Below the pieces are notes generated by a model, which saw only the letters and a program-made list of their open reading frames with translations, was not told the origin of the DNA and searched no databases. DNA of 64,000 bases from Deltaproteobacteria bacterium HGW-Deltaproteobacteria-15 (GTDB lineage: Bacteria; Desulfobacterota; DSM-4660; Desulfatiglandales; HGW-15), in NCBI GenBank assembly GCA_002840535.1, contig PHBH01000007.1, positions 62,001-126,000 of the forward strand, read 5' to 3'. Position numbers and translations under genes: made by a program. How positions within the stretch are numbered: the first letter of the stretch is position 1; the number at the start of each line of letters is the position of its first letter. Positions 42,758 through 51,515 of this stretch are shown here, piece after piece.

Positions 42758-44448
42758 CGTCCCCTCCTGACGCTGAACCCGGCCTCGGCCAGCATGGTGC
42801 ATAGATTAATCATATGGGCCGAACCCACGAACACCGCACAGCGCCCCTGTTCGATGAAAGGGCGCATGCGTTCCAGAAACCTGGCGTCCCTCCGGCCGAT
42901 GACGAGCTCGGTGCGGGTCGGGAATTCCAGGCTGGTGCCGAACATGTTCTCTACATCCCCCTTGAGGTAGGCGCGAATGTTGCGTTCGATGTAGCGGTTC
43001 CACTTGCGGCACTGCCGGAGAAAGTTCAGAATCCGGCTGATGGAGATGCCCTCCAGAGTTTCGATTTGTTCCGGGATGCTCTCCATGCAGTGCACCGACT
43101 TGCCCATTTCGTGCGCAAGGCCCCAGGCCTCGAGGTCCACGGATTGGGTCCAGCCCTTGCGTGCGAGAAAGCTGCTCCACAGGGAGAAAAAGGCCATCCA
43201 TGGCCGGGTCTGGGAGAGAAGGGCGCGAACGTCCGGAGGATTGGGGTATTCAAGGCCCATCAGCCCGGCCCAGAAGCCTCTTGGTCCGCAGACCACCCGC
43301 TCCAGGGTCCGGATCTCCTGTTCGGAGAGCGAGTCCATGATTGGAGGGCGCCTTTCAGGGGCAGTGTCGCGCCCGGCCCTGGAGACCTGTGCCAGGCTCT
43401 CCGGGTCGAGAGGGCCTTCGAAGAGAACCGTGTCGACCTTTTCGAAGAGATCCCGAAAGGAACGCTCGAAGCTGTAGCAGAAAAAGTGCGCCGTGCCGCC
43501 GATCCAGGAGCGGCGGCCGCCCTTCTCGAGTTCCCAAAGCATTGCGAACTTGCGCTGCCGGGGCAGGCTTGCCATGAACTCCCTCTTGGACATGGGTTCC
43601 CGGGGCATGGAGACCAGGGTGCGCATGAATCCGCTCACGGCATCGCGCAACTGGGGTTCTGCCTGCCATTCAGCCATCTCATAGGGAACCCCCGGAGATG
43701 CCCCCCATTTGGTCTTGAATCGGCGGATGGACTCGTTCACCCCGAGCCCCAGGTGCAGGAATTCCTTGCCCTCTTTCCGGGCGATGCCGATCATCTCCCG
43801 GAAAAGCAGGTCCGAGGCATGGGGGGTGTAATGAATGCGGGAGTGTGCGCCGATCAGATAGCTCGTAAAACGTCGTGGCGCCGAGTCCAGAAGCAGGCAG
43901 GCGGCCAGGTTGCCGTTCCGGTCCCAAGCGTTCAGGAGCGAAAGGCCGGGAGCGCTTTGAAGCACCGCTTCAGTCCGGGCGAAGAGCTCGCGCACGTTAG
44001 CCGGCAGCGGGACCCGGGCCACAAATTCCGCCCAGAGCCTCCGATGAGCAGGCGTGAAGGCGGTGCTTCGCTCCACTATGAGCACGTCGGCGGCCCGTTC
44101 CGCCGACCGCTCCAACCGGCCGGGGACGGAGCCATTGGCCGGCAGAACATAATATTGATCACGGTCCCGGCGAAAACCCTGCAGCCGTTCGGGAAGGGCC
44201 GGGCAAATGGCCCAGCAATCCCTGGCGCGGATGCGACGCAGCGCCCCGGCGAGCGCTTCTTCGAACCCCTCGGGAGTGTACCCGCCTTCCAGCGGATAGC
44301 CCACGGCCAGCAGCCACTCCTCTGCCGCTATGAAGAGGTAGGCCCCTTCCAGAAACGGCTCACCGCCAGACATGGCGGCCATAAAAGCGGCTGAATGCTC
44401 GGGAACCGTTGCCTTCTCGAGGATCGTGCTGATATCGACAGGAGACAA
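42754..44448 (-). CDS. Acyltransferase-TIKI fusion protein
   Basis: This 564-residue two-domain protein starts with TTG, eight bases after GAGGGA; an in-frame stop upstream rules out earlier starts. Residues 1-270 are an acyltransferase fold related to the next gene (HLGLGVNESIRRFKTKWGA). Residues about 295-564 are a TIKI/TraB domain with both GX2H motifs (WIGGTAHFF near 314-322, VFVGSAHMIN near 545) and the conserved acid VLFEGP. TIKI proteins include metalloproteases and pheromone blockers. Here a modifying domain is joined to a possible peptidase. The operon continues with the acyltransferase paralogue and the radical SAM protein via 4-base overlaps. No secretion signal was seen. Confidence 0.7.
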   Translation of the reverse strand: MSPVDISTILEKATVPEHSAAFMAAMSGGEPFLEGAYLFIAAEEWLLAVGYPLEGGYTPEGFEEALAGALRRIRARDCWAICPALPERLQGFRRDRDQYYVLPANGSVPGRLERSAERAADVLIVERSTAFTPAHRRLWAEFVARVPLPANVRELFARTEAVLQSAPGLSLLNAWDRNGNLAACLLLDSAPRRFTSYLIGAHSRIHYTPHASDLLFREMIGIARKEGKEFLHLGLGVNESIRRFKTKWGASPGVPYEMAEWQAEPQLRDAVSGFMRTLVSMPREPMSKREFMASLPRQRKFAMLWELEKGGRRSWIGGTAHFFCYSFERSFRDLFEKVDTVLFEGPLDPESLAQVSRAGRDTAPERRPPIMDSLSEQEIRTLERVVCGPRGFWAGLMGLEYPNPPDVRALLSQTRPWMAFFSLWSSFLARKGWTQSVDLEAWGLAHEMGKSVHCMESIPEQIETLEGISISRILNFLRQCRKWNRYIERNIRAYLKGDVENMFGTSLEFPTRTELVIGRRDARFLERMRPFIEQGRCAVFVGSAHMINLCTMLAEAGFSVRRGR

Positions 44449-44694
44449 AGGAAGCGTCCCTCATATCAAGGTGCATCAATTTAACGATAGCCTTCTACAT
44501 GCATATTAGTACCACTTGTCGAGCGCCATTCCAACAGCCACAGATTCATGCCAGACCATTGGCTCGAGAGGCGGTTCCTCGTGCGCCACAAAAACAGCAG
44601 GTGAAAAGGGTTTACCGGAGTTGCAAATGAGGCCCCATTCGTGCAATCCTGCCGGGACTTTGTTCGATGCACTGGAGGGGAGGCGGGGGATATT

Positions 44695-45081
44695 ATGGGA
44701 AGATCAGTCAAGTTGATGTTGTTGTTTGTGAATGTTGCTTTTTGGTTGTTTTCATTGCCTGCTGCGACCTCCGCATCGGAAACGGATTGTAAGGAATTCA
44801 TCGAAACGCGTTCCGCAAAGCAGTTGTCAAAAGAACTGGGAAAACCGGTAAGATGGGTGGTGGGAAATTACAAAATCAACCTCTTTGACAGGGAGACCGG
44901 CAAAAAGAAGGGAAAAGTGGTCGGGAAACTCATCCCGGGCTGCCGCGCACAGGTACTGAAGACCGGTGCGGATGATTACCAGGTCAAGAGCCCGCTCGAC
45001 GGGTCGGTCGGCTGGATCAACAGAAAAGAGGTTCGACACATTTTGCTGCTCGATTCAAAAACATTCAAACCCTGCAGATGA
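44695..45081 (+). CDS. Exported SH3-like domain protein
   Basis: This 128-residue protein starts at the ATG giving MGRSVKLMLLFVNVAFWLFS. It has a signal peptide (residues 1-27) and one small mature domain in which FDRETGKKKGKVVGKLIPGCRAQVLKTGADDYQVKSPLDGSVGWI has the bacterial SH3 pattern (repeated GxxV strands and a final GWI). Cysteines near residues 31, 83 and 127 could form a disulfide. Such domains bind peptidoglycan or peptides. It is divergent from the acyltransferase-TIKI operon (gap 44449-44694), which may share its control region. Confidence 0.55.
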   Translation: MGRSVKLMLLFVNVAFWLFSLPAATSASETDCKEFIETRSAKQLSKELGKPVRWVVGNYKINLFDRETGKKKGKVVGKLIPGCRAQVLKTGADDYQVKSPLDGSVGWINRKEVRHILLLDSKTFKPCR

Positions 45082-45187
45082 CAAGGCTCAATACCCGTTT
45101 ACTGCCAAGATCGCGCTGCCATACACTGGCCGCCTGAAACTCATGTTTGTCGGAACGCCAGGTCATGCCCGGCTGTTATGACAGGGG

Positions 45188-46435
45188 ATGCCCTTGAGTA
45201 TAATGGATCTAACGAAAGAACCGGGCGGGAACGAATCAGTCCAAGGCGGTTCCCTGATTGCTGCTGCGGTCGGGCCGGAGGAGGATCGCCTTTTCACCTC
45301 GAACTTCGTCCTCTCATCGCTGGCCAACTTCGCCAATGCCTTAAGCAGTCAGATGCTGGTAGCCATCTTGCCTGTATATGTCATAACCCTGGGAGGGGGC
45401 CAGGCCGATGCCGGCCTGGTGAGCGGCGCCCTTGCCATATCGGCCCTGCTGTTTCGTCCTCTACTGGGTTGGCTGACCGATGCCTGGCGCCGCCGCCCCG
45501 TGGTCCTGATCGGCACCTCCTTCTACGGGTTTGCGAACATTGTCTACCTCTTAGCCGGTTCGATCCCCCTCCTGGTGCTTGGAAGACTCGTTCAAGGTTT
45601 CGGGTTGAGCTGCTACACAACGGCGTCCAACGCCTTTGTCGCAGACATCGCACCGGTCAAAAGGAGGGCCGAGGCCGTAGGAATCTTCTCTGCAGCACAG
45701 GCTGTCGGCCTGATCATCGGGCCGGTTGTCGGTTTCATGCTCGTAAGGTCGATCGGTTTCCAGCGCCTGTTCTACTTCAATGGAGGGCTGACCATCATCG
45801 CCTTCTCCCTGTTGATCTTCACACGAGAGCGGCGGCAGCCGTGGAGAATCAAGCGCCGGCGCTGGTCTCCCCGCACCGGCATCGTGGCCCTCGATGCACT
45901 GCCGGTTGCCTGGATGGCTCTCTGCATGGGAGTCGGCCTGGGGGCGGTTCACTCGTTCATCGCGATTTTCGCCACCTCGCGCGGCATCCAGAACCCAGGA
46001 TTCTACTTCATGGTTCAGGCTGTCGCTCTGCTGGTCTCCAGGACGTTCGCCGGCCGTTTGGCCGACCGCCACGGCCGCGCCATCGTCATCATCCCCGGCT
46101 GTATATTGATGGCAGCCGCCCTGGCAATGCTGCCGCTGGCCCACGGCTTCCCTTGTTTCATTATCTCGGCCTCACTCTTCGGAATCGGGTTCGGCTCGGC
46201 TCAGCCCACAACCATGGCCCTGCTCATAGACCGGATTCGACCGGAGCAGCGCGGCCTCGCCACGAGCACCTATTTCACGGGATTCGACGTGGGCTTCATC
46301 ATAGGCACCGTTCTGCTGGGAGCGGTGAGCGAACACTGGGGTTTCGCGGTGATGTGGCCGATTGCGGCAGCTTGCACCCTGCTTTGTCTGGCAGGCATCA
46401 TGGCAGACCGCCGCCGCAGCTCAACCGCGCAATAG
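45188..46435 (+). CDS. MFS permease
   Basis: This 415-residue, 12-helix transporter has about 35 polar residues before helix 1 (FVLSSLANFANALSSQML). The loop-2/3 motif is GWLTDAWRRRPVVLIG and the second-half counterpart GRLADRHGRAIVI. The pattern GRLVQGFGLSCYTTASNAFVADIAP resembles efflux-type (TetA/DHA1-like) members. Substrate is unknown. The start may be ATG 45188 or 45203; neither has a good ribosome-binding site. Confidence 0.8.
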   Translation: MPLSIMDLTKEPGGNESVQGGSLIAAAVGPEEDRLFTSNFVLSSLANFANALSSQMLVAILPVYVITLGGGQADAGLVSGALAISALLFRPLLGWLTDAWRRRPVVLIGTSFYGFANIVYLLAGSIPLLVLGRLVQGFGLSCYTTASNAFVADIAPVKRRAEAVGIFSAAQAVGLIIGPVVGFMLVRSIGFQRLFYFNGGLTIIAFSLLIFTRERRQPWRIKRRRWSPRTGIVALDALPVAWMALCMGVGLGAVHSFIAIFATSRGIQNPGFYFMVQAVALLVSRTFAGRLADRHGRAIVIIPGCILMAAALAMLPLAHGFPCFIISASLFGIGFGSAQPTTMALLIDRIRPEQRGLATSTYFTGFDVGFIIGTVLLGAVSEHWGFAVMWPIAAACTLLCLAGIMADRRRSSTAQ

Positions 46436-46848
46436 CAATCCATCACTACTCGAAGAGAACACGGTTTGCCGCATTAAAAGACAACCCAGGAGTGGCAAGT
46501 TGCCAGTCTGATATCATCCGCAGATTGCTCCAGGATTCTCATCGTAGGTGTCCTTCTTGAGGTTCATTCCGGAGTGCGCCCACGCAAACCTTGATCAAGA
46601 GGTGGCCGTATCAATCAACATGAGCTCGAACTACGAACCGGGCTGATATATCTCGGGGATACAGCAACCGCTGAAGGCTGCATCAGAACTTGAGCTGATG
46701 GCAAGCTGTACATGCAACTGCAGTCGTTAAATGGCAAACCTCGCCTGAATCTTAGAAACTGAAGGGCATCCCTGCAGTTTGTGAAGAACGTCCACCAGAC
46801 TCACTATTTGAGAAGGCAGGAATTCTCTTGACGTGAGGTCTTGCATTT
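46436..46848. other. Gene-free region upstream of higBA
   Basis: These 413 bases between the MFS gene and the higBA promoter show no frame with a ribosome-binding site and a recognisable product. They may contain decayed coding DNA. No terminator hairpin after the MFS gene was found. Confidence 0.4.
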
Positions 46849-46869
46849 TATACCGCGATCCGGTATAGT
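46841..46869 (+). promoter_or_regulatory. higBA promoter
   Basis: TTGCAT (46841-46846) and TATAGT (46864-46869) are spaced 17 bases apart, just upstream of higB. The -10 box lies in the operator palindrome at 46849-46867. Confidence 0.6.
46849..46867. promoter_or_regulatory. higBA operator, perfect TATACCG/CGGTATA palindrome
   Basis: TATACCG-CGATC-CGGTATA has perfect 7-bp arms with a 5-base spacer, overlapping the -10 box. HigA-type antitoxins repress their operons through this kind of site. It is a strong candidate for HigA binding. Confidence 0.65.
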
Positions 46870-46886
46870 GGTACTCAGGAAAGAAC

Positions 46887-47183
46887 ATGGGCATACGAAG
46901 CTTCAGAAACAAGGGGACGGAAGACATCAACTACGGGAGGACTTCAGGAGACAGCCTCAGGACTCTTCCAAAGGAGCTTCACCGAAAGGCTCAGGTAAAG
47001 TTGGCCCGTGTGGGTGCGGCAACATCAATCCAAGATCTTCGGGAAATCAGAGGTAACCGCCTAGAAAGCCTCAAAGGTGACAGAAAAGGTCAATTTAGCA
47101 TTCGGATCAATGATCGGTATCGAGTCTGTTTCAGGTGGAAAGACGAAAATGCCTTTGATGTAGAAATCGTCGACTATCACTAG
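46887..47183 (+). CDS. higB: HigB-type toxin (RelE superfamily mRNA interferase)
   Basis: This 98-residue toxin is preceded by AGGAAAG. The RelE/HigB fold shows KLARVGAATSIQDLREIRGNRLESLKGDRKGQFSIRINDRYRVCFRW followed by FDVEIVDYH, the near-invariant C-terminus of HigB killer proteins. The residues before it are unusually long (about 35) and basic. As known for HigB, it cuts mRNA at the ribosome. The antitoxin follows 16 bases later. The 5' half of the operon is bounded by the operator at 46849-46867. Confidence 0.85.
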   Translation: MGIRSFRNKGTEDINYGRTSGDSLRTLPKELHRKAQVKLARVGAATSIQDLREIRGNRLESLKGDRKGQFSIRINDRYRVCFRWKDENAFDVEIVDYH

Positions 47184-47199
47184 CGAAGGAGAGATAACC

Positions 47200-47508
47200 A
47201 TGAACAACAAGTCGCACTTGACGCCCGTTCATCCGGGCGAGGTGCTGAAGGACGAATTGGAAGAGATAGGAATGACTCAGACTGCATTAGCTAACCACAT
47301 TGGTGTTTTGCCAAAGACAGTCAATGAAATATGCCGGGGCAAACGAGGAATCAGTGCAGACATGGCAATGAAACTCTCAAAGGCGCTGGGGGGGAGGCCT
47401 CAATTCTGGCTCAATTTGCAGAATAACTGGGAGCTAAGTCAGTTGGACGACGCGGCTTTTGAAGGAATCGAGCGTGTTGGCTCCGATCTACCGCGATACG
47501 AGAGATAG
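47200..47508 (+). CDS. higA: HigA-type antitoxin (HTH XRE/HigA family)
   Basis: This 102-residue protein contains the standard HigA start PVHPGEVLKDELEEIGMTQTALANHIGV and the helix-turn-helix that continues PKTVNEICRGKRGISADMAMKLSKALGG. It neutralises HigB and autoregulates through the upstream palindrome. The C-terminal RPQFWLNLQNNWELSQ is the family's typical tail. The spacing to higB and the strong operator leave little doubt about the pair. Confidence 0.9.
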   Translation: MNNKSHLTPVHPGEVLKDELEEIGMTQTALANHIGVLPKTVNEICRGKRGISADMAMKLSKALGGRPQFWLNLQNNWELSQLDDAAFEGIERVGSDLPRYER

Positions 47509-47952
47509 CAGATCGGTCTCTCTCGCCTCCTCATAGCTTGGAGGAGCGACTGAACCTTGCCATTCTCCTGATTGATTCTCGCGTCACCGTCACAAGAATC
47601 TGTTTCTGGATACTGGCGGGATCTCTTTGCAGATATCTGCTTTCTTCACAGGAATGGGAGTATGGGTGATACCTGGGTTGGGGTTAAAGTTTATAGCTTT
47701 CATCTTTGGCGAACAGAAGGTTCTTTCATTATCCTCCCCTAGTCGGAGGCACCGGCTGGTCCTCTGGAAGCTTGACATAGGCGGCTGCTTGCTCTCAAAT
47801 AGAACTACTCTAAATAAGGAGGGGTAGAGATTGAGTGCATGGCCACCGTAGATTAAGACGTGTTCTGCATCGGCTTCATTCCGTATAACCGAGAGGGGGC
47901 AAGAAACCCCCTTTCTCATTCGAACCGGTTCCATCCGAAAGAGATCATCTGT
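47509..47952. other. Gene-free region between higA and the sixA fragment
   Basis: These 444 bases hold several short frames on both strands; the longest (minus strand 47590-47934, 114 codons) matches nothing I recognise and has no ribosome-binding site. I see no terminator. It could be decayed accessory DNA. Confidence 0.4.
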
Positions 47953-48069
47953 AAGATGCCGCTGTTGCTGTAGAGGAGGAATGATGAGACTCTATCTTAT
48001 GCAACATGGCAGGCCCGTGGCCAAGGAGGAGAACCGCGATCGTCCATTGTCGGATCAGGGGAAAAGGGA
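47953..48069 (+). repeat. 117-bp direct repeat, left copy (5' sixA)
   Basis: This copy is 110/117 identical, with no gaps, to 51399-51515. The copies begin AAGATGCCGCTGTTG and contain the ribosome-binding site GAGGAGGA, ATGATG and the first 29 codons of sixA. They flank the large histidine kinase gene at 48097-51087, as if a segment had been inserted within a duplicated sixA start. Confidence 0.85.
47981..48069 (+). pseudogene. sixA 5' fragment
   Basis: The frame begins MMRLYLMQHGRPVAKEENRD and RPLSDQGKR, the same as intact sixA (51427), then diverges at about codon 30. It continues only as a read-through of unrelated sequence into the 3' end of the kinase gene (stop 48205). The catalytic histidine region (QHGRP) is present but the rest of the phosphatase is missing, so it should not be active. 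Confidence 0.7.
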
Positions 48070-48096
48070 AGAAACTTGGACAGCAAATCTGCGATT

Positions 48097-51087
48097 TCAA
48101 GATTGTTCAGATCCGAGAATGGAATTGTTTCCTTCAACAGGCAAAGTAACGATGAAGATCGATCCTTTTCCCGGGGTGCTCTTGGCGGTGATCGTTCCGC
48201 GATGATGCTCAATTACCTTCGAGCAGATGGCCAGCCCCATCCCCACGCCCACGTATTTGTCCTTGCCGTGGAGACGATGAAAAGGCTTGAAGATGCTCTC
48301 CAGGTATTTTTCTTCAAAGCCGATCCCATTGTCATTGAAGGATATGTGGCATTCGCGGCCTTGCGAGCTGCATTCGGCGTGGATTTTAATTATGGGCTGA
48401 ATGCCCTCCCTGCTAAATTTCAGTCCGTTCTCGAGAAGATTTTGGAAGAGCTGTCTCATCTGCCCGGCGTCTGCTTCGATCTCAGGCAAGTCCCCGATCT
48501 CTACCAATGCTCCCGCATCGCGGATCTGGAGTTCCAAATCCGCAACCACGTCTCTGGCAATCTCGTTCAAGTCGACCCGGCCGAAGGCTTCGACCCTGGA
48601 GGTCAAGAGTGAGTATTTCGTGAGGGATTGAAGCACATCCCGCATCCTCGTAGCGGTCTCGTGCAACCGTTTAATGTAATCGCGTCCCTGCTCGTTTACC
48701 GAACCGAAGTATTTGGTGGCGAGTAAGTCACTGAACGTCTGGATCTTCCTCAAGGGTTCCTGGAGATCATGAGCCGCAACGAAGGTGAAGTTCTGCAATT
48801 CCTCGTTTCTCCGCTCGAGCTCGGCCGTTCGTTCCTGTACAAGGAGCTCCAGTTCGTCATGAGATCTCTTGAGGACCTCCTCCGCACGTTTTCGGTCCGT
48901 GATGTCGCGGTCGATTCCGCGGTAACCCAGGAGATTCCCCTGTCCATCCAGCCTGGGCACACCGCTGGTTTCGAGAACCACCCGGCGGCCGTCCTTCCCG
49001 ATGTTCACATTCTCAAGGCCGATGAACGCTTTGCGCTCCTTGGCCATCCCGGAAAACTCCGCCCAGGTACGGACTGATTCGTCCGGGGGCATGAACTCGA
49101 ACGGTTTTCGACCGAGGACTTCTTCCGGTTCGTAGCCGAGAAGATCGCGTACCCGTGGACTCGCGTATGTGTAGACGCCATCGGCGTCCGTCTCCCAGAT
49201 CCAGTCGCTCGTGGTTTCGACGAGCGAGCGGAACTTCTCCTCGCTCTCTCGCAGCGCCTCCTCCACCCGCTTGCGCTCGGTGATGTCGGAGAGAATGCCC
49301 TGAAAACCGACGATCTCCTTCCCTTCATAAAGTGGACTGCTGTGTGTCTTTACCCAACGGATCTGGCCAGTTTTTGTCATCACCCGGTATTCATTCTGGA
49401 CAACGGCAGCCTCAGATATTATCTTTTGACCGTTTTGATAAAGCTTCGGCAGATCATCCTTAAAAATTATTCTTTGGATAGGCTGACCAGTGATCTCGGA
49501 CTCCCGGTGCCCGGTTATGGATTCAATAGAAGCGCTGACAAAGGTGACCCGGCCCTCCAAATCCACTGTGTACAACACTTCCTTCATGTTTGTGATGAGA
49601 TCACGGAACTTCTTCTCACTGGCCTTGAGCGCTTCCTCGGCCTGCTTGCGCTCGGTGATATCCCAGAACGACCCCTGCACTGCAACAACATCACCCTCTT
49701 CAAACAGAGGGCGGGTAAATGTCTGCATCCAAAGGATGCTGCCGTTCTTATGCCGGAGCCGATATTCGTTGCTGATTATTCCTTTCTCTGAGACAGCATG
49801 CCCGATGTTTTTCAATGCCGGGCTGAAGTCTTCTTCATAAATGAATTCCCGGATATTATGACCAATCATTTCCGACTGCTCATAACCAATCAACCGCGTT
49901 GCAGAAGGGGTGATAAATAGAAGCTTGCCGGTTTGATCAACGATGAAAACAACATCGCTCATGTTCTCCACAATGGCGCGGTACTTCTGCTCGCTCTTCC
50001 GCAGCGCCTGCTCCCTGGAGCGGACCTTCTCGGTCATGTCATTGAAGGCTTCGGCAAGGTTCCTGATCTCGCGGGGGCCATGAACCGTTTCAATTTTCTC
50101 CACCTCTCCCTGTCCGAGCGCAGCGGCGTGATCGTGCAGCCTGCGAATCGACGTGGAAATCGGGCGGGACAAAATTACCGCGGCCCCAAATGCCGCGAGT
50201 GTAAGAAGCAACATGAAACCGGCGTGTGGCAGCAGCATTCCCAGAATTCCCTGGATGATATCCCCCTCAGCGCGGCTCGCAGCAGCAACCCAGTTGATGA
50301 AAGGAATAGGGACAAAAGCAACCAGCCTTCTTTCACCTCCTGACCCGTATACCTCGGCTGTAGCTTCTTTTCCATTAAGAGCATCCTGGATTGCCGGAAA
50401 GCGTTTGAGCCAGTTCCTCTGCTCGGGTGACAGCATCGTGGCAGGGTATCTGTAGACATGCGTTCCATTACTATCGATGAGGCTGATCCCCGCGTCTTTA
50501 AATCTTTGAACAGCCAGAAAGGAGTCCAGCTTATCCACAACACAGACGCAACTTATGATTCCGAGGAGATCGCCCCTGGAGTCCCGAATCCCTCTGCCAA
50601 TCGCAAAAACCTTCTCTCCCGTGTATGGAGAAACATGAAGACCGCTGACACCATGCTCCTCCCCGGACGCAATTTTCGGAAATAGATGCAGTCCCGTGTT
50701 CTCACGGTTCTCTAGCGCCGGGATGCTGGTCACAAGGTTTACGCCCGCAGGGCTGCTCCATGTAAAAGACGCGAGAACCGGATTTTTCTCATCTGCCGCC
50801 CGTAGAAGCCTTCGGAGAGAGTCGTTGGAAGGAGGAGGGGAAGCTGTGGCCGCCAAGCCGATGGTGAGTTGAATATGAAGAACGTCCTTTATAAATGCAT
50901 CAAACGTTTTGGAGACGGTCCGGGCGAGTTCGAGATTCGCATGCATCTCGGCATCCTTGCTCTCCCGGTACCATTTGTAAAAAGTGAAAGCTTGTAGAAG
51001 TAAAACCGAGACAAAAACAACGATGAGGAGGAAGAAGACCCTCTTCCTGATCCCCATTTCAGACCGGAGGCTGAATGGATTGTTCAT
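48097..51087 (-). CDS. Cache-HAMP-triple-PAS sensor histidine kinase
   Basis: This 996-residue protein has a membrane anchor (residues 15-37), an extracytoplasmic Cache-like sensor (about 40-295, with GVSGLHVSPYTGEKVFAIGR), a second helix (VAASRAEGDIIQ... GFMLLLTLAAFG), HAMP (RPISTSIRRLHDHAAALG), three PAS/PAC modules (about 390-760), a phytochrome-type H-box with His773 (VAAHDLQEPLRKIQTF) and an ATPase domain (NLLENGLKFS, GVGMGLAICSKVI). The ribosome-binding site (GAGAGG) is good. No regulator gene is adjacent. It is bracketed by 117-bp direct repeats of the sixA start, consistent with insertion. The ligand is probably a small organic molecule, inferred only from the Cache fold. Confidence 0.85.
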   Translation of the reverse strand: MNNPFSLRSEMGIRKRVFFLLIVVFVSVLLLQAFTFYKWYRESKDAEMHANLELARTVSKTFDAFIKDVLHIQLTIGLAATASPPPSNDSLRRLLRAADEKNPVLASFTWSSPAGVNLVTSIPALENRENTGLHLFPKIASGEEHGVSGLHVSPYTGEKVFAIGRGIRDSRGDLLGIISCVCVVDKLDSFLAVQRFKDAGISLIDSNGTHVYRYPATMLSPEQRNWLKRFPAIQDALNGKEATAEVYGSGGERRLVAFVPIPFINWVAAASRAEGDIIQGILGMLLPHAGFMLLLTLAAFGAAVILSRPISTSIRRLHDHAAALGQGEVEKIETVHGPREIRNLAEAFNDMTEKVRSREQALRKSEQKYRAIVENMSDVVFIVDQTGKLLFITPSATRLIGYEQSEMIGHNIREFIYEEDFSPALKNIGHAVSEKGIISNEYRLRHKNGSILWMQTFTRPLFEEGDVVAVQGSFWDITERKQAEEALKASEKKFRDLITNMKEVLYTVDLEGRVTFVSASIESITGHRESEITGQPIQRIIFKDDLPKLYQNGQKIISEAAVVQNEYRVMTKTGQIRWVKTHSSPLYEGKEIVGFQGILSDITERKRVEEALRESEEKFRSLVETTSDWIWETDADGVYTYASPRVRDLLGYEPEEVLGRKPFEFMPPDESVRTWAEFSGMAKERKAFIGLENVNIGKDGRRVVLETSGVPRLDGQGNLLGYRGIDRDITDRKRAEEVLKRSHDELELLVQERTAELERRNEELQNFTFVAAHDLQEPLRKIQTFSDLLATKYFGSVNEQGRDYIKRLHETATRMRDVLQSLTKYSLLTSRVEAFGRVDLNEIARDVVADLELQIRDAGALVEIGDLPEIEADAGQMRQLFQNLLENGLKFSREGIQPIIKIHAECSSQGRECHISFNDNGIGFEEKYLESIFKPFHRLHGKDKYVGVGMGLAICSKVIEHHRGTITAKSTPGKGSIFIVTLPVEGNNSILGSEQS

Positions 51088-51398
51088 AAGCGCCTCTCGG
51101 AACGGGAAAACAAATTGCAGGTTCCTGCACTTGATGGAAATGAATGAACAATATCCGCTATCGCACTCAGACGGCCGTTAATAAATCGAGATCCATAAGA
51201 ATGAGTATCTCATCCTACCCTCCAGAGAGGACTAGAGGCAAGCATTACTAAGAAAGAGAAGATTTCTATATTCTTTCAACCGGGCACTATAAGACGCTTC
51301 CTGATTGGGTTGGGCACAAGGGTTTGAGGTGAATATGCCGCACAAGTATTGCAGGCAGACCTCCTCCTCACGTAAGATGGACTCCAATGACGGTGTAA
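51088..51398. other. Divergent gap between kinase and sixA
   Basis: These 311 bases hold the promoter regions of the kinase (minus) and sixA (plus). I see no clear -10/-35 pair, operator or repeat apart from the start of the 117-bp direct repeat at 51399. Confidence 0.4.
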
Positions 51399-51515
51399 AA
51401 GATGCCGCTGTTGGTGTCGAGGAGGAATGATGAGACTCTATCTTATGCAGCATGGCAGGCCCGTGGCCAAAGAGGAAAACCCCGATCGTCCATTGTCGGA
51501 TCATGGGAAAAGGGA
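51399..51515 (+). repeat. 117-bp direct repeat, right copy (5' sixA)
   Basis: This is the intact-gene copy of the repeat at 47953-48069. There are seven mismatches over 117 bases. It ends within codon 30 of sixA. Confidence 0.85.

Noticed and set aside
47590..47934. A 114-codon minus-strand frame between higA and the sixA fragment
   Set aside because: No ribosome-binding site, no recognisable domain and a proline/serine-rich mix; kept only as an unassigned stretch.
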